A DNA stretch of 64,000 nt from Plectrocnemia conspersa (lineage: Eukaryota; Arthropoda; Insecta; Trichoptera; Polycentropodidae): positions 2,108,001 through 2,172,000 of the forward strand of contig VTFK01000006.1 in assembly GCA_009617715.1 (NCBI GenBank). Reading direction: 5' to 3'. Position numbers and translations under genes: made by a program. Shown piece by piece: positions 44,301-57,822 of the stretch. The notes under the pieces are model-generated. The model was given only the letters and a program-made list of their open reading frames with translations, made no database searches and had not been told where the DNA came from. The stretch's first letter is position 1. The number at the start of each line of letters is the position of its first letter.

Positions 44301-47300
44301 CTGTTAAATCTGCCTATAATATACACTACTGGCCAAAATTTCAAACAAAAACCAGTAGTGATGTTCATAGTCACAAATCCATCCTTATTTAACTATTAAA
44401 AATATTGTTACTTTATATTCTGATTTAATATGTATCACAGTATTTTGCTCTTGTGTTTTTGTGGCGTTTTTGTAATATAAGCTGCTCAATCCTCTTGTGA
44501 CAGTTTCTAGAATTATACATACATATATCATCACATTTTTTTTTAATTCAACTGTTGTGTCTGTGAACAATTCGCATTTAATAAAAACAAGGAATATAAA
44601 AAAATTTATATGAAATTATTTATATTTACACGAAATATGAGAAAAAATATGTTATTGATTATTTTAACCTATTTAAATTTTAAAGAAGAAGACAAACATA
44701 AATTATCATTCAAAGTTATAAATTTATACATGTCAGTTTAATGTAAAGAACCACCAATGTTTAGGACATTGGGAGTTTTTCCTACAAAATTTTTGGACAT
44801 TGGTTGTTTTTCCAAAAGTAGTGCTATTTTTGCTATCATTTTTTTTATGAGAATGGTGGTTTGACGATTTTTTCCTTAACGAAGTTTGTAGAGAATGTCC
44901 AGCACTATCCATTTCGACAATAAAACAAATTTCGAAAAAAAAGTGGACATTGACATTTTTTCATGTAAGGTCTTCAATTTTTCTAATTTATTTAAGAATA
45001 TCAACAAAATATAGCTTAGTCTTAAACTTTTGACCGATAGTGTATATCTTCTCTAATGAAGCAAGAGACTCCCTGGTGACTCTTTATAAGCGAAACCATT
45101 GTAGTCGCTTCCCAATGTCGAAAAAAAAATACTAGTAAATTATGGATTTTTGTGTATTAAATATGTATTAAATAATAATTTAATATATTTGTGTTGTAGT
45201 ACCATTAATCGAAGGTGATCCAAATGCTGAAACATCACACATTCACGTCAGAATCTCTTCGTGTGCTATAATCTTATTACATGAGGTGATTTTAGTATAA
45301 TTATTTTTATTATTTTACATATGATGTGAAATTAATATTAATATATTGTAGGATATTCTTACATTAACGACGTCTTCAGAAAATGAATGTCTATCACCCA
45401 GGAGTGTCGATCAAATGAAATCCATATCGGAGTCGTTCTTCAAAAAGCTAGGTTTATTCGCATTGTCCGGCTACGGAAGTAAAGATATAGAGAAAGCCAA
45501 TAAGAATTTCGATACTGCATTGAATCACAATCATATGAGGTATACATATTTTATAATTTTAAGCTCAGCTTGTTGATGTTTTAATGAATTTATTGCTGCT
45601 TAGGATAATTGCAGCACCTCTGGTTCTGGAGGGTAATGAAAAGACAAACTTTCAAGGACAAGCCATGTGTGGACATTTGACGATGGCTAAGGTAGACGTC
45701 AGGGAGTGTCTTTACACCTCTATCCACAATAAGGAAAGTTTGGAGATTGTACATGTGCTGAGTTTTGGTTTAGGTATGTTTTAAAACTATATTGTAGTAC
45801 AAACTAGGTGTTTTAACAATATTTTACTTATTTCAGACTCGAAAACATCAACAGGCGATGAAACACATTACGCAAGCGATCTATCCAATTTGCCAAATGT
45901 TAAAATATCGTTTAATAATTCGCAAAAGTTTGTTAAAATAGGTGGTGAACGTAAACTGGCATACCCTAGGACTGAATTTCGGTTTGTTATATTATTACGT
46001 AATTTATGATTCATGTTGTTTGTATATTTATGATATATTTTTTTTTAGAATTCATATGGATCAATGTGTGGCCGAATTTGACATATCGATTATGGATAGG
46101 ATGAGTTCAATCTTTTACTCGGAGTCCGTTTGCAAGAGGAACGAAGTTTTTAATAGAAATGTTTTTTACGCCAAAGAAATGTCATCAGAAAAGTCTAAAG
46201 CGTTTTTGGATTACGTCACGGAACTTAAAATAACATGTCCCATGCTGCACGCGCGATTAAGGTATGTATTGATAAAATATGTCATATTTTACTGATGCTG
46301 AAGTCTGAGAATGTTTTAGATTTCCCGTTGCCGATCTACGGCCAGTCCACGATATGTCGAGGCTTCCGTGGTGGCAGAGAAACGTCAGAGACGATTATCT
46401 ACTTTTTAAATTACGCGAAGCAACGATCACTAATGCAATGACGCTCACTCAGTCATCTACGGACTTCAAGTTGCAAACGAAACAGATCGATTTATATTAT
46501 CTTGTAAATATGCGAATCAAAACTATAGACTCAAACTCGATTCCTATGCTAATTATTTTTAATTTTAGAAATCCGAGAAAGATCCCGAGATACATTTGGC
46601 TCGCGCTAACTCTGATGGTCCTGAGACTAATATGAATATCTCGAGTTGCATTTGGCCGACGTAAGTTAGATAATTTAATTATTTTGATGATGTATTTTTT
46701 TTTTATTAATTTGAACGATTTTTGCAGAATGAACATCAGCGTTCTAACGCTGAGTCAGTTTCAAGACGGCATTGTAGACTCTTCGAGTGACGGGGAAGTC
46801 GGCGAGCCATGGAAGCAATCATCTTATTATTTCCAGTCTAAAGGAGAGCATAGATCGTCGAATATGAGCCAAAGCGCTATGGGACACTCGGCCCTTTTTA
46901 TGGACAGGCTAAACGCAACAAATCCGAATTTAGGGCGAACAACCAGGACCGTTCAGCTCCAAAAAAATGGTGCACGAGAGTGATACGCCACACAGTAAAG
47001 ACGACGATGGTATTAATCAAATGATTGATTGAGATAAAATATGTTTTTATAGCAATTATAAATATGTGAGTATTTTTAGAAGATCTCATTGTTCCGGGAG
47101 ATTCATCTGAACTTAAAAATTTTATCGGATACTCAATGAAGAATTCTTTAATACAAATTAGTTGCAGTCTACCTGTCGTTAGCATGCAATTTCCGTAAGT
47201 ATCTATTAATATTGTTATACATATATGTATATAAAAGTCTAATGATGTGTTTGTATGTATATTAATTTTTCAGTTCTAAACTTCTATACGAGGTCATATA

Positions 47301-50300
47301 TAACAGGATTAATTCAGATTTGTTGCTCTGGGAGCCATCGGCGCCGAAAGCTTGCAAGCATCATGACACCGCCATATCGGGATCAATTCATATGGATTCA
47401 TTTACCAAATCCAATATGAGAGACTCTTCATATCAGTTATTTTCAAAGTGTAAAAGTAACACAAATTATAGTGAGTTCTTAACTTTTATCTATATATGTA
47501 TATAAATATTATAATTAGGGTTTGCAATACTGGTAATACCAGTATTGGGGCAAAAATTGATCCTCAGTACTACAAAATGAAATACCGGTGGTCCCGGATT
47601 TTTTTTGTTTTTTAATTCCATCCGTTGTATTTGCTGAAGACGATGTATCTATGGCTTAGATAACAGAAGCAGAGAATAAAATGATGCTTATTGTAGGGGA
47701 TTAACCAAGTAGTGTTAGTGTCGGCGTAGGATATTAAAGTAGATTAATAGTATTTTTTAAATTTAATTAACGTTTAACATGAGTAGAAATAAATAAATAT
47801 ATGAGAGAAAAATCTTTTGAAAATCAATATTATTAAGATATTCTAAAATAAATATTAAATATGAATTACTTAAAATAAAAATATATAAACATCTCTTTTT
47901 AGGAAAAAATATGTCGTATTTTAAACAAACAGATTTTCAATTTTATACGGACTCCTCATAAAGTTCTTTCGAATAATCGTAACTGATAAAAAGGGATGAG
48001 TAATATAGGAATATCTTTTATTGGAATAAATTGGCTAGTGGTGCTCTGGCCCTTGGTATAAAAACTTATTTTGTCAAAGATGATGCTTTCCTAAACTTGC
48101 TGTCCGCATTTTTGGTACAAAAAGGTTTTTGTACACAGTCGTCTTAATGATACTCGTAGATAATAATAAAAAAATCAGCGTATAAAGTATTTTAAAAGTG
48201 CCTGAATGTAAGGAAGATTGATTGAACAGTTCTTATTTCTTGAAACACGAAATATTCATAGTCAGATGGATAATTTCTCATAAATGTCGGTAGCTTAAGC
48301 CAAAATTTGACCTTTTTTTATATTAAAAAAAATCATGAATACAACAATAGTTACTACATTCTCGTTCAATGTCTTCAAATAAAAGTTTCGCAAAATTCGC
48401 AAGCATGTATTAACATTCAACAATATATTACGGCATCACCTTAGCAATAAAGCATTCAGTTTGCTGTTAAAAACAATTGAAAGAAATCGATATGCTCATG
48501 AAAACAGTCGTAATTTTTTGTCTGCACATTGCCTAAAAAAAATGTCATCGTTACTATTTACATTTCGTCAATTGCATTAAAATAATCCATGAGCATTTCT
48601 TTTTGATTGATCATAGTCGTCGTCAATAAATAAATGTTTACGATTTAAATTCATAGGCAAAATCTCACTAGGTATTATCACTTTCACTATCGGAAATATT
48701 TGCCTTAGTTTCTTGATTATATTCACTAACAGAAATATTATTTTCATAATAATGCAAATGTTTTTTTGTCAATTACGTTATCATCGTCAGCCAAATTATA
48801 ATTGTAAAAGAATAACTTTTCATCATCACTACTATTGATTTTATAACTTTCTTTATTAGCACAGTCAGCTGTAGTTAAAAACGGTTATTTAATTTATTTA
48901 AAAAAATATATACGTAAATTTAAAATATAACATGTTGGGAATTACCAAATCTTTTTATCATAATATAATATATTAATAAAAATATCTCTTAGTATTCTAA
49001 ATATTTTTTCATCAATTTACTTAAAAGGCTTCAGAAAATTGAAATTATTTTGAGCATGACATATATACATGCCTTTGGACTTTCAAGGGTTAAAGACACT
49101 AAACATGACAATTAGATTTGTAATGTAATAAAAACACAATTCAAAATCAAACAAAAAAATCTACAAAACCTGAAACATGCGAGCGGTACTCTGATTATTT
49201 TATTTTTATTTTTTATTACCAATTAATAAAACTAATAATGTCAATACTGGTATTGACTGTTTTTTCTCTCGGTAATAATGGTATTATTGCAATCCCTAAT
49301 TATAACACAATTATATAGGATCTTAGCTTCTCAAAAGATTAATTTTCAATTAGGGTCGTACTTGGTTATTTAAAAGTACAGGAAACGGAAAAAGATACAT
49401 ATAATTTTAACAGTGAAAGATACATATTATTTATTAAAACTGTAATTAATCAACGAAAATATTATCATTTTTTAGATTCAGACTCAGATAGTTCATCGCC
49501 TTCGACAGACAGCAACGTCTATTATTCAGTATATGACCAGAAATCAAAAGCTAAATCTAAAAACATTCAATCCACACTGAAGAACGATAAATGCGGTAAG
49601 GTCAATAATATTTGCTTTCATCTGCAAATCGGAAAGGGTCAACTAACAATGTATACACCCGTTAGAGTAAGATTTTTTTTAATATTATTAAATTTATTAC
49701 ACTTCTAGTTCCATATTTAAATCTGTGTTATTTTGTATAGGATAACTTGAATCATGTTTTACCGGTTCAACAAGGAGAAATAGTGATTTTGGTTGGGGAA
49801 CTCTCGCTTTGTCACGTCGGTGGAGTCGGCGGTAATGTGCGCAGAGGACTCATGTCGTTGCAGGCAACTGATGCTAATCTTTATCACTGTGGTTAGCTTA
49901 ATACGTACGATTTATGATCATATTTGAAAAATATTTTAAAAGATGTTGTTTCAGGATTGATTCCAATGCCGTCCGAATACAATCCGCTCAGGATATACGG
50001 CTGTTCTTTACCGTCGCATTTGAAACACACTATGTATCCATCCGGTAAGACGGTTTCAATTCGGAATCATAATCCAGAGAAAGAAATATTGAGCATAGCA
50101 ATAAGCATCAAGCCGAATAAAGAATTCATAGGTTTTAAGGTAACATTTAAAAATCGGTTAATATAAAAGGATGTTCATAGAGTTCTTGCTGTTGACTCGG
50201 CATCGGTTGTTGGTTGGATATACTTCTGCAATTTTAAAGCCGTGGAATACACAGTTAATTGAAAATCCTGAAACATACCCTAGAACTTTGTGAATATTCC

Positions 50301-53300
50301 TTGTACCAATTGCTATAGCTATAACTTGATTTTCAGACTATTAAAATTGCGGCTGGTATTTCGAATGTGACGTTATATCATATCATGATGATCTCTCAAC
50401 ACACTTGGTTAAATCAAGTCATGGATATGTTTGACGTTTTAGATTATTCGATACCTGGTTATGAGCCAAGCACCGTCATAACTGAGCTGCATGTTCATCT
50501 TTGGGATTGTGCCATAGATTATAGGTATGATTTTATGTTATGTTATTATGATAATTACTTCAAATTTATGATAATATAAGATTTTTGCTGGCACAATAGA
50601 TCTGGGCTTATCCCATATTAATATTATTGTTTTTCAATTTCTTTCTTGTCTAGGAGATCGTAATTAGCGATTATTATATGATTATAATTCCGATCGATCA
50701 TTATAGATTAAGTTTTCCTAGATTTTCCTAACCATACTGATGAATATCGTATTGAATAATTAAAATAAAATCGAGCTAGGTTGTTTATAATCAAATATAT
50801 GTCACTGATTTACTTATATTTGTAAATTAAAATAGTTAATGTGTATTTTTTGATAAAGTTATATTTTCATATAAAAATATAATTTTACTAAAAATTAATT
50901 CATAACTTTGCTGGAAAAAATCCTACATAAAAGTGTATCTAATAAAAAAACGTTTAGAAAAAGAAACTGCATCGAAATAAATTTAAAAAAAATAGTTTAT
51001 TTTATCACAATAAATTTCATATTAAATTTGTCGGGCTGCCATACAAAATTTTATGAAAATTGCGATTTTTTCACTTAATGGTTAATTTCTTTGTTTTTGA
51101 CAAGTTAATGTGAATTTTTATTTACAAAATAGACCTCATAAATTCTCTTAGTACAATAAAATAGAAAATGTGTCAAATGTGACACGGTTCGACAAAATAT
51201 TACAATATTTAAAATAAAAAAAACCAACCCCTTCAAATAATATAGTTAGTTTTAGAACTTTTATTAGGTCAAGTTGGGTTTGATTAGTTCGTTTAGCTTA
51301 GGTTTAAATTTGAACTGAAAATAAAACATTTCGAAACTATCCAATTGAGTTTCATAGATATTTCGGAGCAGCATATAATTTCACTGTGCCTATCAGTTAA
51401 ATTATATTTTCGCTAGTAAAAATATATTTATATACTACAAAATATATTTATTTCAAATCTATAAAACATGTCCTTTTTTATACTTGGGTTATATTTCAAT
51501 AATTTTCAGACCTCTTTATTTGCCACTACACGCAATCGTAACTCTTGGAAGCTTCAGTATTTCGAGCAACGTTGTTGCTAAGACAAACGCTTCAAATCTT
51601 CGATTCATTGCGGAAGACTGTGCATTGTTCTTAAGTGACGAAGTCAAGATGGATAGAAACATTAACTTAAGGAAAGATTTTGTGTGCGTCATTGATTTAG
51701 GACTATTTGAGCTTTCTCTGCGTCTAAATGAAAAGGTATTATTTAATAGTTCTACAAACATACATCCCACAACAGTCTTAATTATTCTTTCATATGTTTC
51801 AGTCATCGTCTACCGCTCCCCGAGTCGATTTAAGAGCATCAAATAACGTGGTGCATATGAGGACGTGTTCGGATTCGTTCAAATCACTCTGTAAACTCAT
51901 TAAATACCTGGCGAACGACGGCGACTTCAACGATCCGGAAAGTTTCAATTCGGAGGGTAGCGACGCAGGTTGTACTTTTTATAGTCAGAGTGAAAGAGAT
52001 TCCAGCCCTTCGAGGGAGAATGACTTATTGGGTTAGATGGCGTTAATGCATGATTTTTAATAGATTATATTTAAAACATACATATATTTTTCATAGGTGT
52101 CACTGATCGAACTTTAGAAGAAATTAGAGAGCTGTCAAAGAGTCAAGTTCAACACGTCAATGAGATGATGGCCGAAGCCATGATCGAGAATCTGGATTTA
52201 GGAGGTAATTCTCTATAACGTTTTATATATGGTATTTTATACAAGCATCCGACTGTAACGATTATCTTGTATAGATAAAGATGAAACGGTGGAGGGTGGT
52301 ATGGAGGAGGGCGTAGAAATATTTTACTTTCCCGACGAATCTAATTTATCGGCCCTGCAAAGAGGCAGCTCTCCGATGTGTAAAGATTCGAAAAATTCTT
52401 CCGAGATCGACCTCTCGAATATGGTAGAATGTAATACGGACGCTCCGAAAGTGAAAGACGAGCAAGAAACCGAGATCGCTAACGAAACTGTTAACGTCAC
52501 GGCTGAACCTCCTATTTCCATTGTTGCTAAAGATTTGGGTGATTTTAATGTTCCAGCTCACATCAGAACAGACTCGGCGAAGGTATGTGTAGATTTTATG
52601 TTTTCGTATAATGGAGGCCCAGCGTCTAAATTTGATTATATTTTAGACCCGTACTAAGTCTTCGAGTGATAATACGGATGATGAGTTTTGCATATTGGGT
52701 GAAGATTTTACGGCTGTCAAGAGGAACACGGTCGAGCCTGTCATTCAATGGTTCACAGATGAACCAGTTCAGATCACCGACAACCATTTTGCTGTTCCGT
52801 TGGGAAAAACCGATTTGTTAAAACCGCCGAAAAATTTTCCAATGGCCGTTTTGAGGTTTGGGATCTTTCTTTAAAGCTTGAATATAATATTGCAGTATTG
52901 ATATGAATATATATTTTAGGTATACACTCTGCGAGATGACTTTAATATGGCACATGTATGGTGGGAATGATTATAAATTACCGGTAGTCGAGAGCGGAGA
53001 TGGTAATAGTAAAAATACATCGACGTCGAATAAGAAAACTGTCACAATCAACGATTCACGACATTCGCCATCATCTTCTTATAGGTTTGTTTATTCATTT
53101 ATATATAAATATAGAACTATGTTACTTCCACGAGCTGTGAAGAAAAAATTGTATAAAGTTTGGTAATTCGGTAAACGGTAATACAAACTAAGTCGAATGT
53201 AATACAAATTATTTTTGAATTATAGGGATCCTTACAATATTTTACCGAAAACTCCTTCGGCCTCGGCTTTATATGGATCGCAGCGTAACATATATTATCA

Positions 53301-56300
53301 AGGTATGAGTTACAATAAGACCTCCGAATCGGTTACTCAAGTTCAACCGAAAGATCGTACACCGGGTAGTCCTCGGGAAATACCTTGGAGACACAAAGGA
53401 GGGCTTGGAAGACGCCAGGACATATTAATGGAACTGCAATTGAATAAGGTATTTTTTTTTTATTAATTTAAAGCAATTTTTTTTGCTATGTATAATTGGC
53501 AATAAATCAGATTATCAGAATTTAAATCAACTTTTGGTCAGAATAAAAATCAAATCTCGGTCAGAATTTTATTAACTGCCTGGACATAATTATATTATTC
53601 AGAGTCAGAATAAATATCAATACGGTCAGAATAAATATCAATACGGTCAGAATAAAAATAATGAACGGTCATAATTATATTATTCAAGGTCAGAATAAAT
53701 ATCAACATGGTCAGAATAAAAAAAAATATTGTCAATAAAAATAATGAACGGACATAATTATATTATTTTGGGTCAGAATAAATATCAAATGGTCAGAATA
53801 AAAATATAGGACATTCAGAATTTAAACATAGGATGATCTTGTGATTAGAACTGTTGAGATTTGTTAGGTGCGAGCGAGAGTTGGTTTGAACATTTAAAAC
53901 ACAACGAATCTATTTAGTTGTTTGTAGGACGCGAAGGTATTCAGAACGAAGCGAGAATAACGACAGAGCGGTAGCAGAGAACATGCTTGACTTTTTATGC
54001 TGACATCTGACAATGTTGCAAGCCCAACCAAATAAGTTGGCACCAAAATACTTGCTAACTGGAAAAAATAGGGTTCTCAATTATTTGTAGTTTTCAACAT
54101 TTAACATATCAAAGTTTTGAAGCAACAAATTACTTATAACTTCACAAAAATTTGCGACGCACACCTGTTATTGAGATAAGTGTTAAACGATAATAAAGGT
54201 GGGCCTTTCCAATATTTTGTTTCTTTCAACGAACGAATTCTACGAATTCGGTCATAGTGAATACCGCCACAAAATTCTATTCACAAATGTTTTTCGAAGG
54301 CATATTTTGTTGAGCGTTTCATTGTCTTGCATTTTGAAATAAAATGAAGACGTATAAAGGATCATGTATTTTAGAGCGGCACTAGTCACTCGGGCATATT
54401 GGGAGAAAAAACGATTACCTGTATTTGCTCAAGTATACAAATTGTTTCATTCAAAGATTTTTTAAATTTTATTTGAGATAGTATAATTGAATATTCCTAT
54501 AATTGAATATTCGATTGAGAACCTTAATTTTGACACATGTAATATAAATTCTGGCTCAAAAAATACTTTGCCTATATAATTTTTATTTTCTCATACATAG
54601 GTTCGTTTTCAACATGAGACTTATCCAAATAACGGTGAACAAGCATCTCGGCAAGTGCTCATAATATCTTCAGTGGAAATCAGAGATAGATTGGCGTCGA
54701 GTCTGATCAATAAGTTTCTGTATCAATTCACATCGGATCAAAGACCAAAACAGAAGCACGCAAATATGGTTGATAATCATTGAGCGATTGTACAGTATAT
54801 TAATCTATATTATTTTCATTTAAATTTGTAATTTTAGGTTGTTATAAAAGCTGTGCATCTGCGTCCGGATCCGAAACTTTCTGCACAAGAATGTTGTTTG
54901 AAGGTTTCTATTCTTCCGTTGCGGTTCAATATTGATCAAGATGCTCTACTGTTCTTGATTGGTTTCTTTAATCAATTTGGTGAAGCGGATCCTGTTAAAG
55001 GTAACGTTGAAATCATTATTTCTGATTACGTTTATATTTTATCAATTTTTATTTATCATTGTAGAAAACCCGATGAACTCGACTAACTCCGGGTCGAACC
55101 AATCTTTGCATAGCATCGGAGGTTCTTCGCGTCACTCGACACCGACTCATCAACCTCCGATCATGAGCGTAAACACCGGTCAAGCGGCGAGCAAAAGTCT
55201 AGGGTTGAATTCGCGAAGAGCATCTAACGCCAGTAAAACTGGTACCGAAATAGACAATGTGATGATCAACAGTGATTGCGTCAGTGAAGATGCTCTGTCG
55301 ATCAAAGAAGGTGTGTTTTAAAATATTTGTTATAAAATTAAAGTGATATTGATGTTTACAATTTTTTTTTATAGAGAATGATAATAACGATGCACTAATG
55401 GACAGTTATGAAGCTGAACGATTAGTCTCTGAAAATTTAATATTGCTAGAAGAAGATATGAAACTCCACTGCAATAAAAATATTATTAGCAAGAGTGACC
55501 CTGTTTTGACTAAAGCGCCGAGTGCAGAATCTGATGATGCTCCTATTTATTTTAGGTATTAATTATTAAATTGACGAGGATCATCTCAAAATTTTATCCG
55601 TTATAATTTTTTTTAGGAATATCGTATTTAGTCCCGATGTACCGATCCGTCTAGACTATCAGGGAAAACGAGTCGATATGACGCATGGACCGCTGGCTGG
55701 ATTACTTATGGGACTTGCTCAGTTGAATTGTTCTGAATTACGATTGAAAAGTCTGTCATACAGGCATGGTTTACTTGGCTTCGAACGACTGTTCAAATGG
55801 GCCATGCAAGAATGGCTCAGCGACATTAAACGGAGACAGCTTCCGGGTCTATTGGGAGGAGTTGGGCCGATGCATTCTTTAGTTCAATTATGTAAGAAGA
55901 AAAAAGTTCAGTTGTATTTTATATATATGTAAATATATAATCCGTTTTAAATTTCAGTCCAAGGTATAAGAGATTTGTTTTGGTTGCCAATCGAACAATA
56001 TCAGAGGGACGGTAGGCTTGTGCGTGGATTACAAAGAGGCGCTTCATCGTTCACGACTTCTACGGCTATGGCAGCATTAGATATAACGGCCAGGATCATT
56101 CATTTGATACAAGTAATTAAAATAATTGTATTTTATTTAACTCGATGTCTATTATTAATTATTTTATCTTAGGCTACGGCTGAAACTGCTTACGATATGG
56201 TATCTCCAAGTCCGGGTTTGAGAGGTTCAAGAGGAAAGAGGCGTCGTCGACACGAACGTTCTAGACAGCCGCAAGATATTCGCGAAGGCATTACAAATGC

Positions 56301-56646
56301 ATATCATCTAGTCAAAGAGGTCAGTTTATGAAATTAATATTTATATAATACCAGATTATAATCGTTGCTTCTGTAGGGATTGGGTGAAACCGCTCAAGCC
56401 TTGGCCGACGTGGCTACTTCTGAACGAGCAGCGCGAGGTTACAGCGGAGCTGTCGGAGGAGTACTAAGACAACTGCCTCCCACAGCTATCGCTCCAGTTT
56501 TATTGGCGAGCGAAGCTGCGGTTGGCTTTTTGGGGGGCGTAAGAGCCACTTTGGCTCCTGCCGATCATAAAGATCATCGAGATAAATGGCGAGCTGCTCC
56601 GGACAGCAGCGACCATTTAGACACTGGTGCTTATAGTGATAGTTAA
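41334..56646 (+). CDS. ATG2: Autophagy-related protein 2 (ATG2), complete, 36 exons
   Basis: ATG2 is a rod-like bridge that moves phospholipids from ER to growing phagophores, with ATG9 and WIPI/Atg18. Exons: 41334-41501, 42506-42818, 42886-42988, 43059-43260, 43366-43643, 43702-43865, 43930-44115, 45200-45285, 45352-45539, 45604-45773, 45837-45981, 46049-46261, 46320-46503, 46569-46660, 46728-47009, 47080-47194, 47274-47470, 49476-49666, 49741-49891, 49955-50139, 50337-50524, 51510-51735, 51803-52031, 52097-52204, 52275-52582, 52647-52855, 52920-53084, 53226-53448, 54601-54768, 54838-55000, 55065-55310, 55375-55555, 55617-55891, 55958-56112, 56173-56319, 56377-56646. The product is about 2290 residues. 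The N-terminal chorein domain starts MPWYAPWSDSIKKRACRYLL, with YLGQFLEEKLTLDQLSVDLY. Mid-protein marks are LYEVIYNRINSDLLLWEPSA and VITELHVHLWDCAIDYRPLY; the C-terminal region has RDRLASSLINKFLY, then GPLAGLLMGLAQLNCSELRL and DLFWLPIEQYQRDGRLVRGL. Two points are odd: exon 15 has one surplus base, and introns 1 and 4 need GC donors. AATAAA follows at 56728. Confidence 0.93.
44324..45042. mobile_element. Tc1/mariner-like non-autonomous element in ATG2 intron 7
   Basis: The ends read CACTACTGGCCAAAATTT on the left and the complement of CACTATCGGTCAAAAGTTT on the right, each bordered by TA. These termini are of the Tc1/mariner kind. The 719-bp interior contains repeated GGACATTGG phrases and shows no transposase. 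Confidence 0.7.
47516..49298. mobile_element. hAT-like element in ATG2 intron 17
   Basis: The ends TAGGGTTTGCAATACTGGTA and, inverted, TAGGGATTGCAATAATACCA are imperfect terminal repeats. The flanking 8-mers ATTATAAT and ATTATAAC agree at 7 of 8 positions, suggesting a hAT-type duplication. The 1.8-kb interior has only broken frames, so it is a decayed or non-autonomous copy. It accounts for most of this unusually long ATG2 intron. Confidence 0.65.
50655..50775 (+). repeat. SINE-like family 2 tail in ATG2 intron 21
   Basis: GATTATAATTCCGATCGATC, then TTTTCCTAGATTTTCCTAA and ATGAATATCGTA match the body of the family-2 copies in the same orientation as the 6118 fragment. Confidence 0.55.
51190..51425 (-). 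repeat. Family B body in ATG2 intron 21, inverted
   Basis: AGGTCAAGTTGGGTTTGATT, TTGAGTTTCATAGATATTTC and CTATCAGTTAAATTATATTT are the reverse complement of the second half of the 5103 copy. Confidence 0.65.
53515..53825. repeat. Tandem repeat of GGTCAGAATAAA units in ATG2 intron 28
   Basis: The phrase GGTCAGAATAAATATCAA recurs many times, sometimes with an interposed AATGAACGG(T/A)CATAATTATATTATT segment. This gives higher-order units of about 75-80 bp. Confidence 0.8.
54114..54515 (+). repeat. Dispersed repeat family A, uninterrupted copy (ATG2 intron 28)
   Basis: It matches the flanks of the Tigger insertion at 7788-9105 and, inverted, 58768-59066. It contains AAAATTTGCGACGCACACCT, CGAACGAATTCTACGAATTC, TAGAGCGGCACTAGTCACTC and CTCAAGTATACAAATTG. 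The empty insertion site reads ACGATTACCTG. Confidence 0.75.
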
Positions 56647-56727
56647 TCAATCTATACAATCTTTAATTCATATTGATGCCATAATGCTTATGAAAATATA
56701 AGATATTTAGTTGTGCCTTTTTTTTGT

Positions 56728-56733
56728 AATAAA
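56728..56733 (+). terminator. ATG2 polyadenylation signal
   Basis: AATAAA lies 82 bp past the ATG2 stop codon; it is the first such signal downstream. Confidence 0.6.
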
Positions 56734-57783
56734 AGATAATGCTCTCAACAATTCGTGTACAATTGATGTACACTCGGGGAAAAATACTAGGTGGTAATAA
56801 AGTCTGATGGGAATACTATATTTATTGTCAAATATGGTGTAAATAAAAATTTGGTCAGATATGTTTTAAAATCATAGAGTTGCAACAGTATTTTTTGACT
56901 TCAGGTTGTTTCATATGGAGTGTCTGGTTTTGATAGTATCATATTAATCAACGATCTTCTCTGATTTGCTAATATATATGTCTTTTATTTATAAAAATCT
57001 TAATAACACTTAATTTTAAGTAAGTTGTGAATTACTACCTCCAGATGATGAGCAGACTTTGCCTTGATCAATTTTTTTTAGATAAACTTGCGAGTTACGG
57101 ATTAGCTTCAACGACGTCACTATTAAAACATTAGACATTTGTAAAACTATCTATAGAAGCTGCGTACTCACGTATGCGTCATTTGTAACTTTAATTGACA
57201 TTAGCTATATTGATATTGGATTTTTTATTTAATAGATTATAAAAAATATATGTATATTTACATATTATTTTTATAACACTTCCTTTTTTGCAAAAGTTTT
57301 ATGACACGCTCGAAAAACTTTTGCCAATATATAATTAAGAGCAATAAAAGTTCGACATACTATTTCCCTTATAAATCCATAAAATAGTTTGATCTCTACT
57401 ACTTGACATCTCATAAAAATTGGGTATTTCATGTGAAACAAACTTAATAAAACCATTTATTTTCTTTCTTTTTAAAATTTATCAATTTTTATGTCTAATA
57501 TTATAAGTTAAAAATAGTTTATTGTATTTTTTTGTAAATTTGTATTGTTATTTTACATCATGACTCATTTAAATAATAATATAAATACATGTATGTAAAA
57601 CGGTAATCAAAAAAGTTTATATTATTTCCAATGCTTTTTTATATCATATTATCTCATATACCTTATATAATTATTGTGAATATTTTTAAAATGATTTGTG
57701 CTATGTTTTGTATATTTTTTTATATATAAAAACTATTTGATATTTATAGATATTTTTTATTCATCCTTTAAAAATCTAATTAT
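56734..57783. other. Convergent spacer between ATG2 and mRpS5
   Basis: AT-rich intergenic sequence. No exon or transposon ends were recognised. A minus-strand AATAAA at 57789-57784 suits mRpS5. Confidence 0.45.
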
Positions 57784-57822
57784 TTTATTCTAAAATTATA
57801 ATTCTGTATGAAAACATAAACT

